Positions 63,656 to 64,000 of a DNA stretch of 64,000 bases are shown here, in pieces; position 1 is the stretch's first letter, and every line of letters starts with the position of its first letter. The position numbers were made by a program, and so were the translations under genes. The notes under the pieces are model-generated. The model was given only the letters and a program-made list of their open reading frames with translations. It was not told the DNA's origin and did no database searches. The DNA comes from Ruegeria sp. Ofav3-42 (GTDB taxonomy: Bacteria > Pseudomonadota > Alphaproteobacteria > Rhodobacterales > Rhodobacteraceae). The stretch lies in assembly GCF_022347725.1 (NCBI RefSeq), contig NZ_JAKRGB010000019.1:22805-86804 (forward strand). The letters are read 5' to 3'.

Positions 63656-64000
63656 TCAGATTGTGTACAAGGCTCTAACGTGTAACGATTGGTCCCGGCA
63701 TGCTTCGCCACGTGCCATCAACGCCCAGACGGTACGCGCCATTTTGTTGGCCAAAGCCACTCTGACCAACATGGGTGGCTTGCGCTCCAACATCCTTGCG
63801 AGCCAGGATCCCGGTGCGGACCCATTGTGCTCGGCCCATCTAACCAAAGCGCTGACTCCAATACTGAGGAGGCGTCGCAACGTTCGGTTCCCCATCTTTG
63901 ATGTGCGTCCCAGGCGCTGCTTGCCGCCGGTCGAATGCTGGAGTGGGGGTTAAGCCTATCCATGCCGCAAAATCGCGCCCCCATCTGAATGTCGAAGGTG
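63656..64000 (-). pseudogene. IS110/IS1111-family transposase, C-terminal fragment (frameshifted, runs off right edge)
   Basis: Minus-strand reading gives FRWGRDFAAWIGLTP near the window edge and, after a frameshift within a C-rich run near 63950, LQHSTGGKQRLGRTSKMGNR, TLRRLLSIGVSALVR, SWLARMLERKPPMLVRVALA and NKMARTVWALMARGE. These are the hallmark C-terminal (transposase_20) motifs of IS110-family DEDD transposases. The 5' part lies outside the window. The frameshift and the short tail suggest an inactive copy. Confidence 0.8.

Noticed and set aside
63425..63953. Plus-strand open frames of 86 and 172 codons near the right edge
   Set aside because: They overlap each other and the minus-strand IS110 transposase fragment, and their sequence is low-complexity and motif-free.
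1..64000. CRISPR array, tRNA or rRNA genes, integrase-bounded island
   Set aside because: No regularly spaced repeats, cloverleaf sequences, rRNA segments or integrase genes were seen in the window.

Overview
The window looks like the chromosome of a marine alphaproteobacterium, most likely a Rhodobacteraceae (Roseobacter-group) species. This rests on protein style only: a BKACE/choline-sulfatase/GlxA-type regulator cluster, a BapA-like adhesin with SapC and type I secretion genes, a glutamate-synthase-like flavoprotein, a fused OppDF ATPase, and moderately GC-rich DNA with many 4-bp ATGA gene overlaps. No rRNA, tRNA or CRISPR array was seen.

Layout. (1) 1-6710, minus strand: a tightly coupled catabolic operon (Rieske oxygenase, choline sulfatase, SDR, cupin, BKACE, aldehyde dehydrogenase running off the left edge) under a GbdR/CdhR-like AraC regulator. 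A 10-bp direct repeat spaced 21 bp lies in the operon's upstream gap and is a candidate operator. (2) 7090-21907: two type I secretion systems around two large secreted proteins. prtDE-like genes converge on a beta-propeller/RTX/dockerin-like protein. A divergent Ig-repeat adhesin with a cohesin-like domain is followed by SapC, TolC, LapB-type ABC and HlyD genes. A dockerin and a cohesin in divergent neighbouring secreted proteins suggest a surface docking pair; this is the most interesting system here. (3) 21979-26204: a response regulator, a PAS hybrid kinase and a phosphonate-monoester-hydrolase-type sulfatase. (4) 26492-30402: an Mla/MCE lipid transport operon. (5) 30440-38050: an ECF sigma factor overlapping a membrane VWA protein, a membrane-anchored glutamate-synthase-like protein, tandem crcB fluoride channels, and an EmrAB-like efflux pair. 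(6) 38084-42081: cyoABCD quinol oxidase, divergent from a lytic transglycosylase. (7) 43906-49271: an oligopeptide ABC operon with an intercistronic hairpin and a terminator that share the same stem core. (8) 49585-53919: galU, a DUF2793 protein, and gmd-fcl for GDP-L-fucose. (9) 54177-64000: a decaying zone with a multiply broken secreted-protein pseudogene, an NfeD protease-slipin pair, an IS6-family remnant with an in-frame stop, a large SAM/cyclase/AAA/TPR signalling protein, and an IS110-family transposase fragment at the right edge.

Functional theme: uptake and breakdown of organic osmolytes and peptides, envelope maintenance, and surface adhesion by secreted calcium-binding proteins. 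All functions are assigned from sequence motifs read by eye. No database search was run.
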